DNA from: Sulfobacillus thermosulfidooxidans DSM 9293
GTDB lineage: Bacteria; Bacillota; Sulfobacillia; Sulfobacillales; Sulfobacillaceae
Assembly: GCF_900176145.1 (NCBI RefSeq)
Contig: NZ_FWWY01000001.1
Coordinates: 3,019,011-3,083,010 of the forward strand
Direction: 5' to 3'
DNA length: 64,000 bases
A model generated the notes under the pieces. That model searched no databases and was not told the DNA's origin. It saw only the letters and a list, made by a program, of their open reading frames with translations. Position numbers and translations under genes: made by a program. Positions 27,304-36,630 of this stretch are shown here, piece after piece. Position 1 is the first letter of the stretch; every line of letters starts with the position of its first letter.

Positions 27304-29052
27304 ATGCGGAAAATGCCGGCAATGGACGCGGTGGTCTCAATTTTAATCGATGAAGGGGTTGAGACCGTTTTCGGGATTCCGGGTGCGGCGATATTACCTC
27401 TTTATCAATCCTTATCGAAGGTTTCAGACCGTATTCAATCGGTCACCGCCCGACATGAGGAAGGAGCGACCCATATGGCCGATGGATGGGCGCGGATCAC
27501 TGGCCGGGTGGGCGTAGCCATTGGCACCTCCGGGCCCGCGGGAACCAACATGGTAACCGGAGTGTATACGGCGTGGGCTGACTCCATACCCATGATCACG
27601 ATTACTGGCCAGGTGCCGCGGTCACAATTACACCGTGAAGGGTTTCAAGCAGTCGATATCGTCAATATCGTCAAACCCGTGGTGAAGAAAAGTTTTTTGG
27701 TCATGGAGCCGGCCCAGATTCCCTGGGTGTTTCGTGAGGCCTTCCGAATTGCCCGCGAAGGCCGACCGGGTCCGGTGCATATTGATTTGCCACTTGACGT
27801 GCAAAAGGCGGAAATTCTCTATGATCCGTCGATTGACCAGTCGTTGCCAGTCTTTCGCACACCACCAAATCCGGCAGCTATTCGCCGCGCCGTTGACCTA
27901 TTACTTCAAGCCCGGCGGCCTCTCATTTTAGCCGGTGGCGGGGTCATCACTGCCAAGGCGGAGAATCTTTTGCGCCAATTGGCCGAATATCTTCAAATTC
28001 CCGTTTCGCCGACGTTAATGGCATGGGGAGTGATTCCCGCCGATCATCCGTTGGCCGTCGGCACCGTGGGCATTCAGACCCACACGCGGTCAGCCAACCG
28101 CGTCTTTCTGGAATCTGATCTCGTGCTGGCGGTCGGGGCACGATTTGCGGAGCGTCACACGGGCGATCTGGCGATCTACACCCGAGACCGGCAATTTATT
28201 CAGATTGATGTCGATCCGGGGCAAATTGGACGCATTATCGAACCGACGCTGGGAATTGTGAGCGACGCCAAACTGGCCTTGGGGGCGTTATTGACCGAAG
28301 TTCGTGACCGGGTTTCTCCGCAGAGTCCCAGTGATTGGGTAGACCGTGTGCAGGTGCTCCGGGATAGCTATGACCGAGTCATGGATATTGAAACGGTCCC
28401 CATTCATCCCGCACGCGTCTTTAAGGCAATCAATCTGTCTTTCGGTCCCGATACGGTGTTCACGACCGCCATTGGTCTGTATCAAATTTGGTCTGGACAG
28501 TTTCAACGCGTTTACCGGCCGCGTCACTATCTGGTGTGTGGTCAGGCAGGACCGTTAGGGTGGGAAATTCCGGCGGCCATCGGGGTAAAGTTGGCGCGCC
28601 CGCAACAAGAAGTGGTCGCGGTAGTCGGTGACTATTCCTTCGAATTTTTGGTAGAAGAGATTGCTGTAGCCGTCCAATATCGCATTCCTTTCGTGATGGT
28701 GATGCTTAACAACGGGTACCTGGGGCTGATTCGCCAGCCGTCCAAATATCAGTACCAAATGAATTATGGGGTGGATATCAGTTACGACCATAACGACGGG
28801 ATGGGCATGGATAATGTGGCCATGGTCGAGGCGATGGGCGGCCTAGGCCGGCGAGTGACCGCGCCCCATGAGCTAGAGCCAGCATTAGCTTGGGCGCGGC
28901 GGGAAGCCGAAGCACACCGATTGCCAGTCCTGGTGGAAGTTTTCATCCAGCGGGAAGCGGATGCCGCCATGGGCCCGGCGTTGGATCAGATCCGAGAATT
29001 TGGGCCGGTCATTGATCGTGAACCGGAACTCCTGACGCCCCAGAAGGAATAA
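27304..29052 (+). CDS. gcl: Glyoxylate carboligase (tartronate-semialdehyde synthase)
   Basis: 582 residues, aligning along its length with E. coli Gcl, which uses ThDP and FAD to join two glyoxylates into tartronate semialdehyde with loss of CO2. Shared marks: FGIPGAAILP, LGTSGPAGT-type loop (IGTSGPAGTNMVTGVY), FQAVDIVNIVKPV, RHTGDL, LGIVSDAK, CGQAGPLGWEIPAAIG, and the ThDP/Mg motif VVGDYSFEF...NNGYLGLIRQ. At the site of the Gcl hallmark Val51 (ARHVEGA) this protein has Glu52 (ARHEEGA), the standard ThDP-enzyme glutamate. Neighbours hyi and garR support the role. Acetolactate synthase is a weaker alternative. Confidence 0.88.
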   Translation: MRKMPAMDAVVSILIDEGVETVFGIPGAAILPLYQSLSKVSDRIQSVTARHEEGATHMADGWARITGRVGVAIGTSGPAGTNMVTGVYTAWADSIPMITITGQVPRSQLHREGFQAVDIVNIVKPVVKKSFLVMEPAQIPWVFREAFRIAREGRPGPVHIDLPLDVQKAEILYDPSIDQSLPVFRTPPNPAAIRRAVDLLLQARRPLILAGGGVITAKAENLLRQLAEYLQIPVSPTLMAWGVIPADHPLAVGTVGIQTHTRSANRVFLESDLVLAVGARFAERHTGDLAIYTRDRQFIQIDVDPGQIGRIIEPTLGIVSDAKLALGALLTEVRDRVSPQSPSDWVDRVQVLRDSYDRVMDIETVPIHPARVFKAINLSFGPDTVFTTAIGLYQIWSGQFQRVYRPRHYLVCGQAGPLGWEIPAAIGVKLARPQQEVVAVVGDYSFEFLVEEIAVAVQYRIPFVMVMLNNGYLGLIRQPSKYQYQMNYGVDISYDHNDGMGMDNVAMVEAMGGLGRRVTAPHELEPALAWARREAEAHRLPVLVEVFIQREADAAMGPALDQIREFGPVIDREPELLTPQKE

Positions 29053-29076
29053 CCAACGAGGAGGATAGAGGATATT

Positions 29077-29871
29077 ATGCTGAAATTTGCCGCGAATCTA
29101 ACGATGTTATATACCGATGTACCGTTTTTGGAGCGCTTCGGCCGGGCCCGGGTCTCCGGATTCGATGCCGTGGAATTTTTGTTCCCATATTCGGACGGGT
29201 TGGACGCAGTCACAACAGTTGCCCGGGAAGCGGCAGTGACCATTGCGCTGTTTAACTTGCCGGCCGGTGACTGGGAACACGGGGAACGTGGCATAGCGAT
29301 TTTGCCAGACCGCCGTGCGGAATTTCGTGCGGGGGTGGCGGAGGCCATCCGTTATGCAACGGCACTCGGTGTGCAGCGGTTAAATTGTCTAGCCGGCCGC
29401 CGACCGGACGATTTGCCAGAAGTTGAGGCTTGGGCTGTCTTGCGGGACAATGTGCGCTATGCGGCGGACGAGCTGGCTAAAGCTCATCTTACGCTGATGC
29501 TGGAGCCCATCAATCCGTACGATATTCCGGGATTTTTTCTTAACCGGACCTCAGAAGTGATTGATCTGATTCGCGAGGTCGGCCGGTCCAACATTCAGAT
29601 TCAATATGATATCTATCATCTGCAAAGGACGCAAGGGGAGATTATCGGAACATTCCGGACATTAAGGGAACATATCGGGCACATCCAAATTGCGGACAAT
29701 CCGGGTCGGCATCAGCCGGGAACCGGCGAGCTAAATTACAAGCGGATTTTTTCGGCCCTGGACGAGGCGGGGTATACCGGCTATATCGGACTAGAGTATA
29801 TTCCGCAGGGAAGAACCGAGGACAGTCTAGAGTGGTGGCGGCTTTATCAAAACGGACAATTTGCAGGGTAA
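29077..29871 (+). CDS. hyi: Hydroxypyruvate isomerase
   Basis: 264 residues with a GAGGAGG-type site before the ATG. It opens LKFAANLTMLYTDVPFLERFG and contains VEFLFPYSD, LMLEPINPYDIPGFFL and GHIQIADNPGRHQPGTGELNY, all classic Hyi features of the xylose-isomerase-like TIM barrel, with metal-binding Glu, Asp and His. It interconverts hydroxypyruvate and tartronate semialdehyde, the product of Gcl. It lies 24 bases after gcl and 9 before garR, in one operon. Cytosolic. Confidence 0.93.
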   Translation: MLKFAANLTMLYTDVPFLERFGRARVSGFDAVEFLFPYSDGLDAVTTVAREAAVTIALFNLPAGDWEHGERGIAILPDRRAEFRAGVAEAIRYATALGVQRLNCLAGRRPDDLPEVEAWAVLRDNVRYAADELAKAHLTLMLEPINPYDIPGFFLNRTSEVIDLIREVGRSNIQIQYDIYHLQRTQGEIIGTFRTLREHIGHIQIADNPGRHQPGTGELNYKRIFSALDEAGYTGYIGLEYIPQGRTEDSLEWWRLYQNGQFAG

Positions 29872-29880
29872 GGAGCGAAA

Positions 29881-30774
29881 ATGATGACAGAACCGCGAAT
29901 AGGGTTTATCGGACTAGGGATTATGGGAGCCCCGATGGCAATGAATCTGTTGCGGGCCGGATTTCCGCTCGCTGTACACAACCGAACCCGTGACAAAGAG
30001 ATGTCGTTGGTGTCGGAAGGCGCAGTGGCCGCAGACAGTCCGGCGGCCACTGCGGATGCTGCCGATGTCATTATCACCATGTTGCCTGACACGCCCGATG
30101 TCGAATCCGTTTATTTTGGGGCGAACGGAGTGTTTAACCGCGTACGGCCAGGACATCTACTGATTGATATGTCGACCGCCAGCCCAGCTATTGCCCGCCG
30201 GATCCATCAGGCGGCCGTGGAACGCGGTGCTGATAGTTTGGATGCCCCCGTCTCGGGCGGGGATATCGGGGCCAAGACGGGCACGTTATCCATTATGGTG
30301 GGCGGCAGTGTCGAGGCGTTTGAACGGGCCCGACCGATATTTCAGGCCATGGGGAAAAATATTGTGCACACCGGGGATGCTGGTGCTGGTCAGGTCACTA
30401 AGGCGTGTAACCAGATTGTCGTAGCCTTGACGATTGAGGCGGTTGGAGAGGCGCTGGTTTTGGCTAAAAAGTCAGGCGTGGATCCCGGCCGCGTACGACA
30501 AGCTTTGTTGGGCGGATTTGCTCAAAGTCGGGTATTGGACGTCCATGGTCAACGGGCGTTGGAGCAACGGTTCGAGCCGGGGTTTCGGGTCCAGCTGCAC
30601 CGAAAGGATTTGGCTATTGCTCTTCAGGCTGCCCAGCAACTCGACGTGTCGATTCCTTTAACAGCCACGGTTCACGATATGATGAACAGTCTGTTGGCGC
30701 AGGGGTTTGGCGATAAGGATCACTCCATCTTAATTTACGAACTGGCTCGGCGAGCGAATGTCGACATCGGGTAA
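29881..30774 (+). CDS. garR: Tartronate semialdehyde reductase
   Basis: 297 residues of the beta-hydroxyacid dehydrogenase family. The Rossmann motif is GFIGLGIMGAPMAMNLL; the substrate loop is DAPVSGGDIGAKTGTLSIMVGG; the catalytic Lys is in GAGQVTKACNQIVV; the C-terminal FRVQLHRKDLAIAL is also typical. It reduces tartronate semialdehyde to D-glycerate with NAD(P)H. It starts 10 bases after hyi with AAGGAG upstream. No glycerate kinase follows, so glycerate must be phosphorylated by an enzyme encoded elsewhere. Confidence 0.93.
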   Translation: MMTEPRIGFIGLGIMGAPMAMNLLRAGFPLAVHNRTRDKEMSLVSEGAVAADSPAATADAADVIITMLPDTPDVESVYFGANGVFNRVRPGHLLIDMSTASPAIARRIHQAAVERGADSLDAPVSGGDIGAKTGTLSIMVGGSVEAFERARPIFQAMGKNIVHTGDAGAGQVTKACNQIVVALTIEAVGEALVLAKKSGVDPGRVRQALLGGFAQSRVLDVHGQRALEQRFEPGFRVQLHRKDLAIALQAAQQLDVSIPLTATVHDMMNSLLAQGFGDKDHSILIYELARRANVDIG

Positions 30775-30792
30775 CGAAAAGGCGGGGAAATA

Positions 30793-31845
30793 GTGGAATT
30801 AACAGCAGCAATGGAAGAACGGGAAGCGGCGTTAATGGCTCGCTTTGCCGAGGCAAAACGACATGATTACCGTATACGCGTGCTCGGACGGGGATTTCGT
30901 ATCCGCTCTAGCCAGAGTGCGGCGACTGAAGAGATCGTATCATTGGCAAACTGGGACCGCGTGGTGGCCTACCAGCCAGCCGATCTGGTGGTAACCGTTG
31001 AAGCCGGGATGACGATTTCCGCATTAAATGATCATCTGGCGGCTTGCAGTCAATGGATTCCACTGACCATGGCCGATGGCTTTGATGATACGATCGGCGG
31101 CGTGGTGGCGGCCGGCCTTGACGGTATCTGGCGGGGCGGATATGGTCCCTTCCGCGATCGCGTGCTCGGTCTTCGGGTGCTGACCCCCGGGTTTGGGGCG
31201 ATAGAGGCCGGGGCCCATGTGGTGAAAAATGTGGCGGGGTACAACTTGCCCCGGTTGTTTCTCGGCTCCCGTGGCGTTTTCGGGGTGATTACGCGGGTTA
31301 CTTTGAAAGTTAGTCCGCGTCCTTCCGTCCGCCGCGTCTGGATTTGGAAGGGGGATTGGGAGACCCTAAGTCGTCAGGCCGATCAATTATTGAACTGGGC
31401 TTCGCCGTGGGCTAGCATCCTCCTACTGAAAGAACCGGAGATGGACACATGGAAACTTTGGGCGGAGTGGCACGGGATTTCCAAGACAGTGGAGTTTTTG
31501 CAGCGGGAGGTGGGACCCGGGGCGGAGGATCTTCCCTGGTGGTCTTCACCTGGGTGGTTGGCACGCGATGTGACATTAAAAGGAGCAGTGCCGCGTCGGG
31601 TTATCGGCGATCTTATGCGTGTCTGGGAGGACGGCCCTTTGGCGGTGGAGTGGCAAAGCGGGGCCTTTTGGGGTGGCTTGCCGGCTAAAGACTGTCGCCG
31701 CATTATGCACTGGATTCGTGAACGTTTTGGTGGAGTCGAGGTGGTTTCCGGGCCGGATCTCGATGACGCGTCGAGGTCCCCGATCGTGACAGGACCCTGG
31801 CAACGATTGAAACAGGCGTATGATCCGGACGCCGTTTTAGTATAG
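30793..31845 (+). CDS. glcE: Glycolate oxidase FAD-binding subunit GlcE-like
   Basis: 350 residues from a GTG with AGGCGGGG upstream. The FAD-binding half has VVTVEAGMTISALNDHLAACSQWIPL, TIGGVVAAGLDG, AGAHVVKNVAGYNLPRLFLGSRGVFGVITRVTLKVSP, the normal GlcE pattern. The C-terminus LKQAYDPDAVLV is shortened; many GlcE end with a longer FNPGG-type tail. It lies 18 bases after garR and 12 before glcD and would complete the glycolate oxidase with GlcF and GlcD. Confidence 0.9.
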   Translation: MELTAAMEEREAALMARFAEAKRHDYRIRVLGRGFRIRSSQSAATEEIVSLANWDRVVAYQPADLVVTVEAGMTISALNDHLAACSQWIPLTMADGFDDTIGGVVAAGLDGIWRGGYGPFRDRVLGLRVLTPGFGAIEAGAHVVKNVAGYNLPRLFLGSRGVFGVITRVTLKVSPRPSVRRVWIWKGDWETLSRQADQLLNWASPWASILLLKEPEMDTWKLWAEWHGISKTVEFLQREVGPGAEDLPWWSSPGWLARDVTLKGAVPRRVIGDLMRVWEDGPLAVEWQSGAFWGGLPAKDCRRIMHWIRERFGGVEVVSGPDLDDASRSPIVTGPWQRLKQAYDPDAVLV

Positions 31846-31857
31846 GAGAGGACGACT

Positions 31858-33297
31858 ATGAATCGAGATCTGGATTGGATTGAGGAACTGAAAGCCATGG
31901 TGGGACCGGAATTCGTGTTAACCGACCCAATGGCCTTACTTCCCTACGCCTGCGATGGATATACTTTGTCGCAAGAAACCCCGCGAGCGGTAGTTTTGCC
32001 CCAAGAGACGGAACAGGTCGCCAACATCGTCCGGATTTTGCGGAGGGAGAGCATCCCCTTTTTGGCGCGTGGCGCTGGCACCAGTCTCTCCGGTGGGGCC
32101 ACCCCAGTAAACGGAGCCGTCATTTTGCATTTATCGCGGATGAACCGGATCTGGGAAATTGATCCGGAAAACCGCGTTGTGGTGGTAGATCCGGGCGTGG
32201 TCAACGCCGTCATTAGCCGCGTATTAGAGAGTCACGGCCACTTTTATGCGCCTGATCCCTCCTCACAACAGGCGTGTACCATCGGCGGAAATTTTGCGGA
32301 AAATTCCGGGGGACCGCATTGTTTGAAATATGGCGTTACCCTGAATCATATCGTGATGGCAGAAGTCGTGACGGTCGAGGGCGATGTGATGCGGCTCGGC
32401 AACCTAGCTGGTGAACCTGAAGGCATCGATTGGTTAGGGCTGATCATCGGCTCGGAAGGGACTTTGGTGATTGCCACAAAGCTCTGGCTCAGGATGACAC
32501 CAAAACCGGCGGCCAGTCAGACCGTGCTGGCCCTGTTCGATGACGTTGCCGAAGCCAGTCAGGCGGTGTCGGATATTGTAGCGGCCGGGGTGATTCCGGC
32601 GGCCTTGGAAATGATGGACCGGTTGGCGATTTATGCGGTTGAGCGCGGACCATACCCGGTGGGATATCCAGAAGACGTGGACGCGGTGTTGTTGATCGAG
32701 GTCGATGGGGAACGCCATGAAGTGGAAGAGACTGCTCGTCGGGTGGAGGCGGTGTTGCAAGCCCATAAGGTGCGCGCGGTCCGCTTAGCCGAGTCGGAAG
32801 CGGAGCGCAATCGGTGGTGGGCAAACCGGAAAACCGCTTTCGGGGCGATGGGCCTCATTTCCCCTCAATATTACGTTCAAGATGGGGTGATTCCCAGAAG
32901 CCGGCTGCCGGAAGCATTGGCTCGGATCGATACCATTGCCCGGCGCTACAATATCCGTATTGCCAACGTATTTCACGCTGGCGATGGTAATTTGCATCCT
33001 TTGTTGTTATATGACGGGAAAGATGCAGCCATGGTCGAACGGGTGAGGAAGGCCGGTTCGGAAATCCTGGCAGTCTGCGTGGAATTGGGTGGTAGCATTA
33101 CTGGCGAGCACGGAGTGGGCATCGAGAAGCGGGACGACATGATCAAACAATTCGGTCCCGGCGAATTGGCAGCTCAAGAGGCCGTGAAATACGCCTGGGA
33201 TCCGGTGGGACTTTTGAATCCGGGAAAGTTGCTGCCGACCGCGGCGGTGTGCCACGAAGCAATTCCCACGCCGTCCACCGAGACGGGCGGAAACTGA
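31858..33297 (+). CDS. glcD: Glycolate oxidase catalytic subunit GlcD
   Basis: 479 residues with AGGAGAGG before the ATG. FLARGAGTSLSGGATPVNG binds FAD pyrophosphate; PSSQQACTIGGNFAENSGGPHCLKYG, IIGSEGTLVIATKLWLRM, VFHAGDGNLHPLLLYDG and GSITGEHGVGIEKRDDM are the GlcD/D-lactate-dehydrogenase marks; the end GLLNPGKLLP is intact. It oxidises glycolate to glyoxylate, feeding Gcl. It is the last gene of the cluster. It resembles the first half of the fused protein at 20006-22516, giving two GlcD-type enzymes in one window. Confidence 0.93.
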   Translation: MNRDLDWIEELKAMVGPEFVLTDPMALLPYACDGYTLSQETPRAVVLPQETEQVANIVRILRRESIPFLARGAGTSLSGGATPVNGAVILHLSRMNRIWEIDPENRVVVVDPGVVNAVISRVLESHGHFYAPDPSSQQACTIGGNFAENSGGPHCLKYGVTLNHIVMAEVVTVEGDVMRLGNLAGEPEGIDWLGLIIGSEGTLVIATKLWLRMTPKPAASQTVLALFDDVAEASQAVSDIVAAGVIPAALEMMDRLAIYAVERGPYPVGYPEDVDAVLLIEVDGERHEVEETARRVEAVLQAHKVRAVRLAESEAERNRWWANRKTAFGAMGLISPQYYVQDGVIPRSRLPEALARIDTIARRYNIRIANVFHAGDGNLHPLLLYDGKDAAMVERVRKAGSEILAVCVELGGSITGEHGVGIEKRDDMIKQFGPGELAAQEAVKYAWDPVGLLNPGKLLPTAAVCHEAIPTPSTETGGN

Positions 33298-33673
33298 AAT
33301 GCGGATAGTGGTGGCGGTGGTCGCTTAAGGGTTCGGAGAGTGCCGACAAGCTGGTCGATGGAATTGGTCAAGGTTTCTTCAGTGGGTACCCAGCATCGAG
33401 CCGGACCGTGTCTTGTGGCAAACGGGGACGAAGAGACCGGAGATTAAGTAAAACGGTATCTAATCGGGCAAGGATGGCGTAATGGTTGGTGGATTGGTTG
33501 GAATCAGACCGCGGTGGTCAATTCATCGGTAGGATCCGGCTATGTGCCGCTGGCAGTCCCTATTGGCTTCACTCAGGATTCAAGCAAACCCCATGTGCGT
33601 GTTCGCAGAGTATTGGGCTCTTTAGTCTATAATAGGATTTAGAGCGGAAATTCGAAAAGGAGCCTGATCCGTC
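33298..33673 (-). pseudogene. Intergenic with possible transposase relic
   Basis: On the minus strand from about 33500 to the stop at 33368 a frame reads HYAILARLDTVLLNLRSLR then PRLPQDTVRLDAGYPLKK. This has the look of a DDE transposase segment (an Asp in VRLDAGYP) and is out of place between glcD and pirin. No start, no ends and no longer match are visible, so the call is weak. The last 20 bases hold AAGGAGC for the pirin gene. Confidence 0.25.
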
Positions 33674-34666
33674 ATGCCAGCAGTGGAACCTGACAATATT
33701 TGGTTGTTGCCTCGCCTTGAAGAGCCCGATGTTATAGGACGACCCAAGCCTGTGATTGTCCGCACGACTGCACCTAGCCTTTTAGAGGGAGCCGGATTTC
33801 CTGTTAGAAGACCGTTCCCTTCTCGTGACATCCCGTTTACCATGAGTGATCCGTTTCTATTACTGGACCACATGGGAGCTGTTGAATATGCTCCGGGGGA
33901 AGCAAAAGGGGCACCATGGCACCCGCATCGCGGATTTGAAACCGTCACCTATATTTTAGACGGGGCCTTTCGGCACCGAGATTCTCATGGCGGAGGGGGA
34001 CTGATCACAAATGGAGCAACACAATGGATGACGGCTGGCAGTGGCATTTTACATGATGAAATGCCTCCCGAGGATCTGGTCCAAAAAGGCGGCCTCTTTC
34101 ACGGCGTGCAGCTTTGGGTGAATTTGCCGCGCAAATTGAAAATGGTACCGCCCCAGTATCAGAGCATCGAGGCCAGTGCCGTGCGCTTATTGACTTCTGC
34201 CGATGGCACCGCCATTATCCGCCTCATTGCCGGGGAATTAGGAGACTATCACGGTCCGGGGAAAACACGGACCCCGATTACATATGCGCACATTAGTCTT
34301 CAGCCTGATGCCCAGTTGCGTCTATTGTGGCCAAAGGGGTTTAGTGCGATAGTTTATGCCCTCTCCGGAAAGGGAACCGCGGGGGATGAGAATGTACCCA
34401 TCAAGGAAGGGGAAGCCGTGGTTTTTGGCGCGGGCGATGTGGTGCAAATGCGAGCTGATAAGGTCCAAAGTGCAAAGAGCCCGCGACTGGAAATCTTAGC
34501 GCTTGGGGGACTCCCGATTCGTGAACCCATTTTTTCTTATGGACCCTTTGTCATGAATACGCGTGCTGAAATCTTGCAAGCCATTGAGGATTTCCAATCG
34601 GGACGGATGGGACATATTCCTGCGGCCAATCTCCTGGGCGATGATAGTTCCTCCAGCAAGTCCTAG
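33674..34666 (+). CDS. Pirin-family protein
   Basis: 330 residues with AAGGAGC upstream. The N-terminal cupin has DPFLLLDHMGAVEY, PWHPHRGFETVTYILDGAFRHRDSHG and MTAGSGILHDEMP, with the metal-binding His cluster typical of pirins. The C-terminal cupin follows, with GKGTAGDENVPIKEGEAVVFGAGD. Bacterial pirins are iron-binding; some are quercetin dioxygenases or bind pyruvate dehydrogenase. The first ~30 residues precede the usual pirin start, giving a protein slightly longer than the ~290 norm. Single gene, ending at a small hairpin. Confidence 0.9.
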   Translation: MPAVEPDNIWLLPRLEEPDVIGRPKPVIVRTTAPSLLEGAGFPVRRPFPSRDIPFTMSDPFLLLDHMGAVEYAPGEAKGAPWHPHRGFETVTYILDGAFRHRDSHGGGGLITNGATQWMTAGSGILHDEMPPEDLVQKGGLFHGVQLWVNLPRKLKMVPPQYQSIEASAVRLLTSADGTAIIRLIAGELGDYHGPGKTRTPITYAHISLQPDAQLRLLWPKGFSAIVYALSGKGTAGDENVPIKEGEAVVFGAGDVVQMRADKVQSAKSPRLEILALGGLPIREPIFSYGPFVMNTRAEILQAIEDFQSGRMGHIPAANLLGDDSSSSKS

Positions 34667-34681
34667 AACTTTCCGAGTTCT
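34665..34681 (+). terminator. Short terminator after the pirin gene
   Basis: AGAACT-TTCCG-AGTTCT forms a six-pair hairpin overlapping the stop codon and is followed by TGAAAAAT. It is weak but sits between convergent genes. Confidence 0.4.
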
Positions 34682-34701
34682 TGAAAAATATCGGGTATAT
34701 G

Positions 34702-35352
34702 TCAAAACCACCTGGGCTGCAACTGGTTTAAAGCCGATTTGAGGTCTGCCAAAAGTAAGTCTGGCGGATAGCGGGCGGGTTCACGCTGTGCCACATAGCG
34801 ATCATAATATCGTCCTTCCGTCTTTGCTGATTGGGTGTCAGAACCCAGGGATATGTCTTGTGGTTGCCAGTCATGCACAAACTGGGCATAACCAATGTGC
34901 GGAAAGCTAAAATGGATGAGGGGACCATGAAGGCTCATGCGGATTTGCCGTTCGCTTGGGGGTGTTAAATCCCACAATAGGGGAAGAACCTGATCTAAAG
35001 AAGCGCGTATTTGCGTTGAATCTCCTTCCCAGTGGAGCAAGATGAGCAATAAACTAATCCAGGGACGTTGATCATCCAGTACTCTGAGGCGCTGGGCCAC
35101 ATCCCTGAGCCGTGTGGCCGGTCCTTTCCGCACGGTTGAGCGTGTATTCAGCGCCTTGGGATGGGTATGAACCCACGAAATTAATTGGTTGAGCGGAATC
35201 AGCCGCATGGGCGCATATTGTGACCCGTGGGGATTAGCCACCAGCCGAATGGGAAGGACTCCTTCGGCCATGAGATTTTCTACAATCTTTGGTGAACAGT
35301 GGGCGAGTTCAGCGCCATGTCGAGGCGTCACCCAAATTTCTTCTGTATCCAC
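34702..35352 (-). CDS. Unknown protein with possible N-terminal HTH
   Basis: 216 residues from GTG 35352, which has GGGAGG five bases upstream; an ATG nine codons earlier lacks one. The N-terminal region (TPRHGAELAHCSPKIVENLMAEGVLPIRLVANPHGS, then RLIPLNQLISWV) resembles an excisionase/MerR-type helix-turn-helix followed by a wing. The remainder, with ISLLLILLHWEGDSTQI and a Tyr/Arg-rich RYYDRYVAQREPARYPP, matches nothing I know. There is no membrane segment or signal. It is convergent with pirin. Confidence 0.6.
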   Translation of the reverse strand: MDTEEIWVTPRHGAELAHCSPKIVENLMAEGVLPIRLVANPHGSQYAPMRLIPLNQLISWVHTHPKALNTRSTVRKGPATRLRDVAQRLRVLDDQRPWISLLLILLHWEGDSTQIRASLDQVLPLLWDLTPPSERQIRMSLHGPLIHFSFPHIGYAQFVHDWQPQDISLGSDTQSAKTEGRYYDRYVAQREPARYPPDLLLADLKSALNQLQPRWF

Positions 35353-35419
35353 AATGTCCTCCCAAGACCCTTGTTGCATGGCTTGAGTTGATTATACAAA
35401 ATTTACGGCCGAGACGATC

Positions 35420-36424
35420 TTAATAATGATTCCACGAAACGGCCATTTTAGCCGTATCGACGGGATTTTGAAATGATGGAATTCGGCTATCAATATGCAT
35501 TAAATAACGTCCATCAATCCAGTCCATATGTGTCACAGCCGTGGTGTTGCCTTGGGGACCTTGGTTAATGACATCAATCATGATGAGACCGGGAAATGGG
35601 GGAAGATAATGGGCGTGTAAGTAATTAACCAGGTTAAATGCGATGTCCTGTTCATAGCGTGGACTTCCACCCGTAATTTCGATCGTCCAATCCCCTTCTT
35701 GCCAGGTCAATTTGGCATCGTTAAAAGTGCCATGAAATCCATAAGCGACAGCCTCTAAAGCCGCATTTCGTCCACCGACGATGATGTGTTCCTTGCCGGT
35801 TGCATTGAGAATGCTTTGATTGGGACGCCACAGAGGATTAAATTGACGTAAGGTCGTCATATCTAGTGATGGGGTTCCTACTTGATTACTCGCTAATTGC
35901 CGGATGCCAAAGGATCCGACATTCGGTAGGGAACTTAACACCTGCCCGATATTGGGCGAATTGACGGGTTCTTGTTGGGTCGTATCCCGTAAATGAACGG
36001 TCCAGTGATTCGGTCCTGTCGATGTCAGAGCCGTTAAATAACCGCCAGCAAAATGATAGATCGAAGAGGGAATCACCTCTGGGGCCTCTAACGGGAGCGC
36101 TGTAAATTTCTTGATATCCCCCATAGCTTGTTGAACCACAGGATTGAATGGCGAGGTGATACTCGATGTGGCGGAAAATGTTGTGGATGGTGGCGAGGCA
36201 GCGTCTTGGGCATTGCTCGCACCTGGTGCCGTTCGGTTAGCTGAGGAACTCGTCTCGGGAGAATGATGCTGTGTCTGGGTCCCACCCGATGTCGTGACAG
36301 TGCCAGAAATATTATAACTGCCATTATGGGTCGGTGTGATTTGGGCCGCACCTGACAACCCACAACCCGTTAACGAGAGGAGTGCTAAAGCACTGCCTGG
36401 GATGAGTAACGAACGTCGTTTCAT
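35420..36424 (-). CDS. Lipoprotein of unknown function
   Basis: 334 residues. A basic start (MKRRSLL), a hydrophobic segment and the lipobox LTGC (Cys21) mark a membrane-anchored lipoprotein. A Ser/Thr/Ala-rich linker runs to about residue 90, then a folded domain with beta-rich segments (IYHFAGGYLTALTS, KLTWQEGDWTIEITGG) and LPPFPGLIMIDVINQG. No domain was recognised with confidence. It is exposed outside the cytoplasmic membrane. A lone gene with AGGAGGAAC before the ATG. Confidence 0.75.
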   Translation of the reverse strand: MKRRSLLIPGSALALLSLTGCGLSGAAQITPTHNGSYNISGTVTTSGGTQTQHHSPETSSSANRTAPGASNAQDAASPPSTTFSATSSITSPFNPVVQQAMGDIKKFTALPLEAPEVIPSSIYHFAGGYLTALTSTGPNHWTVHLRDTTQQEPVNSPNIGQVLSSLPNVGSFGIRQLASNQVGTPSLDMTTLRQFNPLWRPNQSILNATGKEHIIVGGRNAALEAVAYGFHGTFNDAKLTWQEGDWTIEITGGSPRYEQDIAFNLVNYLHAHYLPPFPGLIMIDVINQGPQGNTTAVTHMDWIDGRYLMHIDSRIPSFQNPVDTAKMAVSWNHY

Positions 36425-36630
36425 GTCTTGTTCCTCCTCTGTCTTCTATTGAATATAACGCCTTACGAGAAGCTCGGGTTACATAAACATGTTAGGACGA
36501 GATGAGATACAAGCCACCCTATGAGGGAAGTAAAATACAGGTAACGGAAAAATGCGTCAACATCACGGTTTTTTTAGGGAGTAAGCACGAGTCCTTCTGA
36601 TAATAGGAGTGGAAAAAGGGGAAAACACGA

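Noticed and set aside
30793-33297. glcE-glcD considered as a recent duplication of the fused GlcDE gene
   Set aside because: By eye the residues outside the family motifs differ widely between the two sets, so they look like distinct family members, not a recent copy.
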